A DNA stretch of 14,952 nt from Ruminococcaceae bacterium UBA3710 (lineage in GTDB: Bacteria > Bacillota > Clostridia > Oscillospirales > Acutalibacteraceae). Position numbers and translations under genes: made by a program. The notes beneath the pieces were generated by a model, which worked only from the letters and a program-made list of their open reading frames with translations, was not told where the DNA came from and made no database searches. Location: positions 1 through 14,952 of the forward strand of contig DFHZ01000068.1 in assembly GCA_002371985.1 (NCBI GenBank). Reading direction: 5' to 3'. Shown here piece by piece: positions 14,399-14,952 of this stretch. How positions within the stretch are numbered: position 1 is the first letter of the stretch; each line of letters begins with the position of its first letter.

Positions 14399-14952
14399 TT
14401 TTCTTTTCCGCCTTTCAGAAACGGCTTAACGGCATATAAAATCAATCCCGTCAAACCGCAAATCAGTATATAATAAATAGCAGAAAACTTGACCGAAAGG
14501 AGCGAAAAGCAAATAAAGACTGTTAAGACAACACCAAAAATTATTTTATTAAAAATACCGTCTTTAACATTTTTAAACATTTTAATTCCAGCACTGAATA
14601 TCAGGTAAACCACGCATACTTGAATACCTTTAAACGCATAGGTTACATATTTAAAGTTAAGAAATTTATCAAAGAAAAGAGAGATTAAGAATATTATGAA
14701 AAATGACGGTATGCAAATTGCAAGGGTTGAAAAAAAAGAGCCCCAAAAACCTGCCATTTTATATCCTATAAATGTAGCACTGTTTATTGCAATAGGACCG
14801 GGTGTCGACTCCGCTATTGCGATTATCTCCAAAAAATCGTCCTCGTTTATCCATTTTTTTTGCGAAACAAATTCGTTTTGCAAGAGTGCTATCATCGCAT
14901 ATCCGCCGCCAAAGGTAAAAGCACCTATCTTTAAAAATGTAATAAATAGTTT
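14395..14952 (-). CDS. Half-size chromate transporter family (CHR) protein, N-terminal codons beyond window edge
   Basis: The reading frame stays open to base 14952, so the first few codons lie outside; a start at the internal ATG at 14895 would cut off the core motif. The visible 185 residues begin KLFITFLKIGAFTFGGGYAM, match the CHR N-terminus, and continue with WINEDDFLEI (34-43) and AESTPGPIAINSATFIG (47-63), then four or more membrane segments. It is the partner of the CHR gene at 13826-14398; both copies carry the FGGGY and ESTPGPIAIN motifs. The stop overlaps the partner's start by ATGA, so stoichiometric translation is likely. It ends in a basic tail (LKGGKEK). Confidence 0.9.
   Translation of the reverse strand, partial: KLFITFLKIGAFTFGGGYAMIALLQNEFVSQKKWINEDDFLEIIAIAESTPGPIAINSATFIGYKMAGFWGSFFSTLAICIPSFFIIFLISLFFDKFLNFKYVTYAFKGIQVCVVYLIFSAGIKMFKNVKDGIFNKIIFGVVLTVFICFSLLSVKFSAIYYILICGLTGLILYAVKPFLKGGKEK

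Noticed and set aside
14395..14895. CHR protein starting at the internal ATG at 14895
   Set aside because: Codons upstream to the window edge encode the conserved CHR N-terminus with FGGGY, so the gene is a partial one extending out of the window.
1..14952. tRNA, rRNA, CRISPR, insertion sequence or prophage signals
   Set aside because: No cloverleaf-like gene, regularly spaced repeats, transposase or phage motifs were seen on either strand; nearly all sequence is accounted for by the minus-strand genes.

Overview
The window looks like a chromosomal segment of a low-GC, endospore-forming member of Clostridia. The best fit is an Oscillospirales/Ruminococcaceae-type lineage. This rests on AT-rich sequence, strong AGGAGG-like ribosome binding sites, several TTG starts, a cotJABC spore-coat operon, and the local set of genes. 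Placement below class level is inference. Every gene I can support lies on the minus strand, so transcription runs right to left; plus-strand open frames are shadows.

Right end (13826-14952): two half-size CHR (chromate transporter family) membrane proteins in tandem, overlapping by ATGA. The upstream one is cut by the window edge. An intrinsic terminator (13789-13819) closes this unit. Next (12667-13726) come cotJA, cotJB and cotJC, tightly overlapping and closed by a second terminator (12628-12654).

An AT-rich intergenic region (about 12511-12627) holds a candidate promoter and a 9-bp inverted repeat. Leftward from it runs a train of 12 genes with gaps of 19 nt or less, or overlaps, and no internal terminator that I can see. 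In transcription order they are lepA (EF4), a VanY-type M15 D,D-carboxypeptidase, murD, two tandem M42 metallopeptidases, a GNAT-like protein, a PLP enzyme of the methionine gamma-lyase/aluminium-resistance family, an unknown protein with propeller-like repeats, an HPr-like protein without the catalytic histidine, pcrA helicase, a DUF975-like membrane protein, and a DUF5412-like membrane-anchored protein that runs off the left edge.

The train mixes translation (lepA), cell wall (carboxypeptidase, murD), peptide and amino-acid turnover (M42 pair, PLP enzyme), DNA repair (pcrA) and possible carbon signalling (HPr-like). Most of it is housekeeping. The least explained block is 3550-6423: GNAT-like protein, PLP enzyme, propeller-like unknown and His-less HPr-like protein, translationally coupled. 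The HPr-like protein keeps the Ser-46 regulatory motif but has lost His-15 and Arg-17, as a Crh-like regulator would. I see no tRNA, rRNA, CRISPR array, insertion sequence or phage gene.
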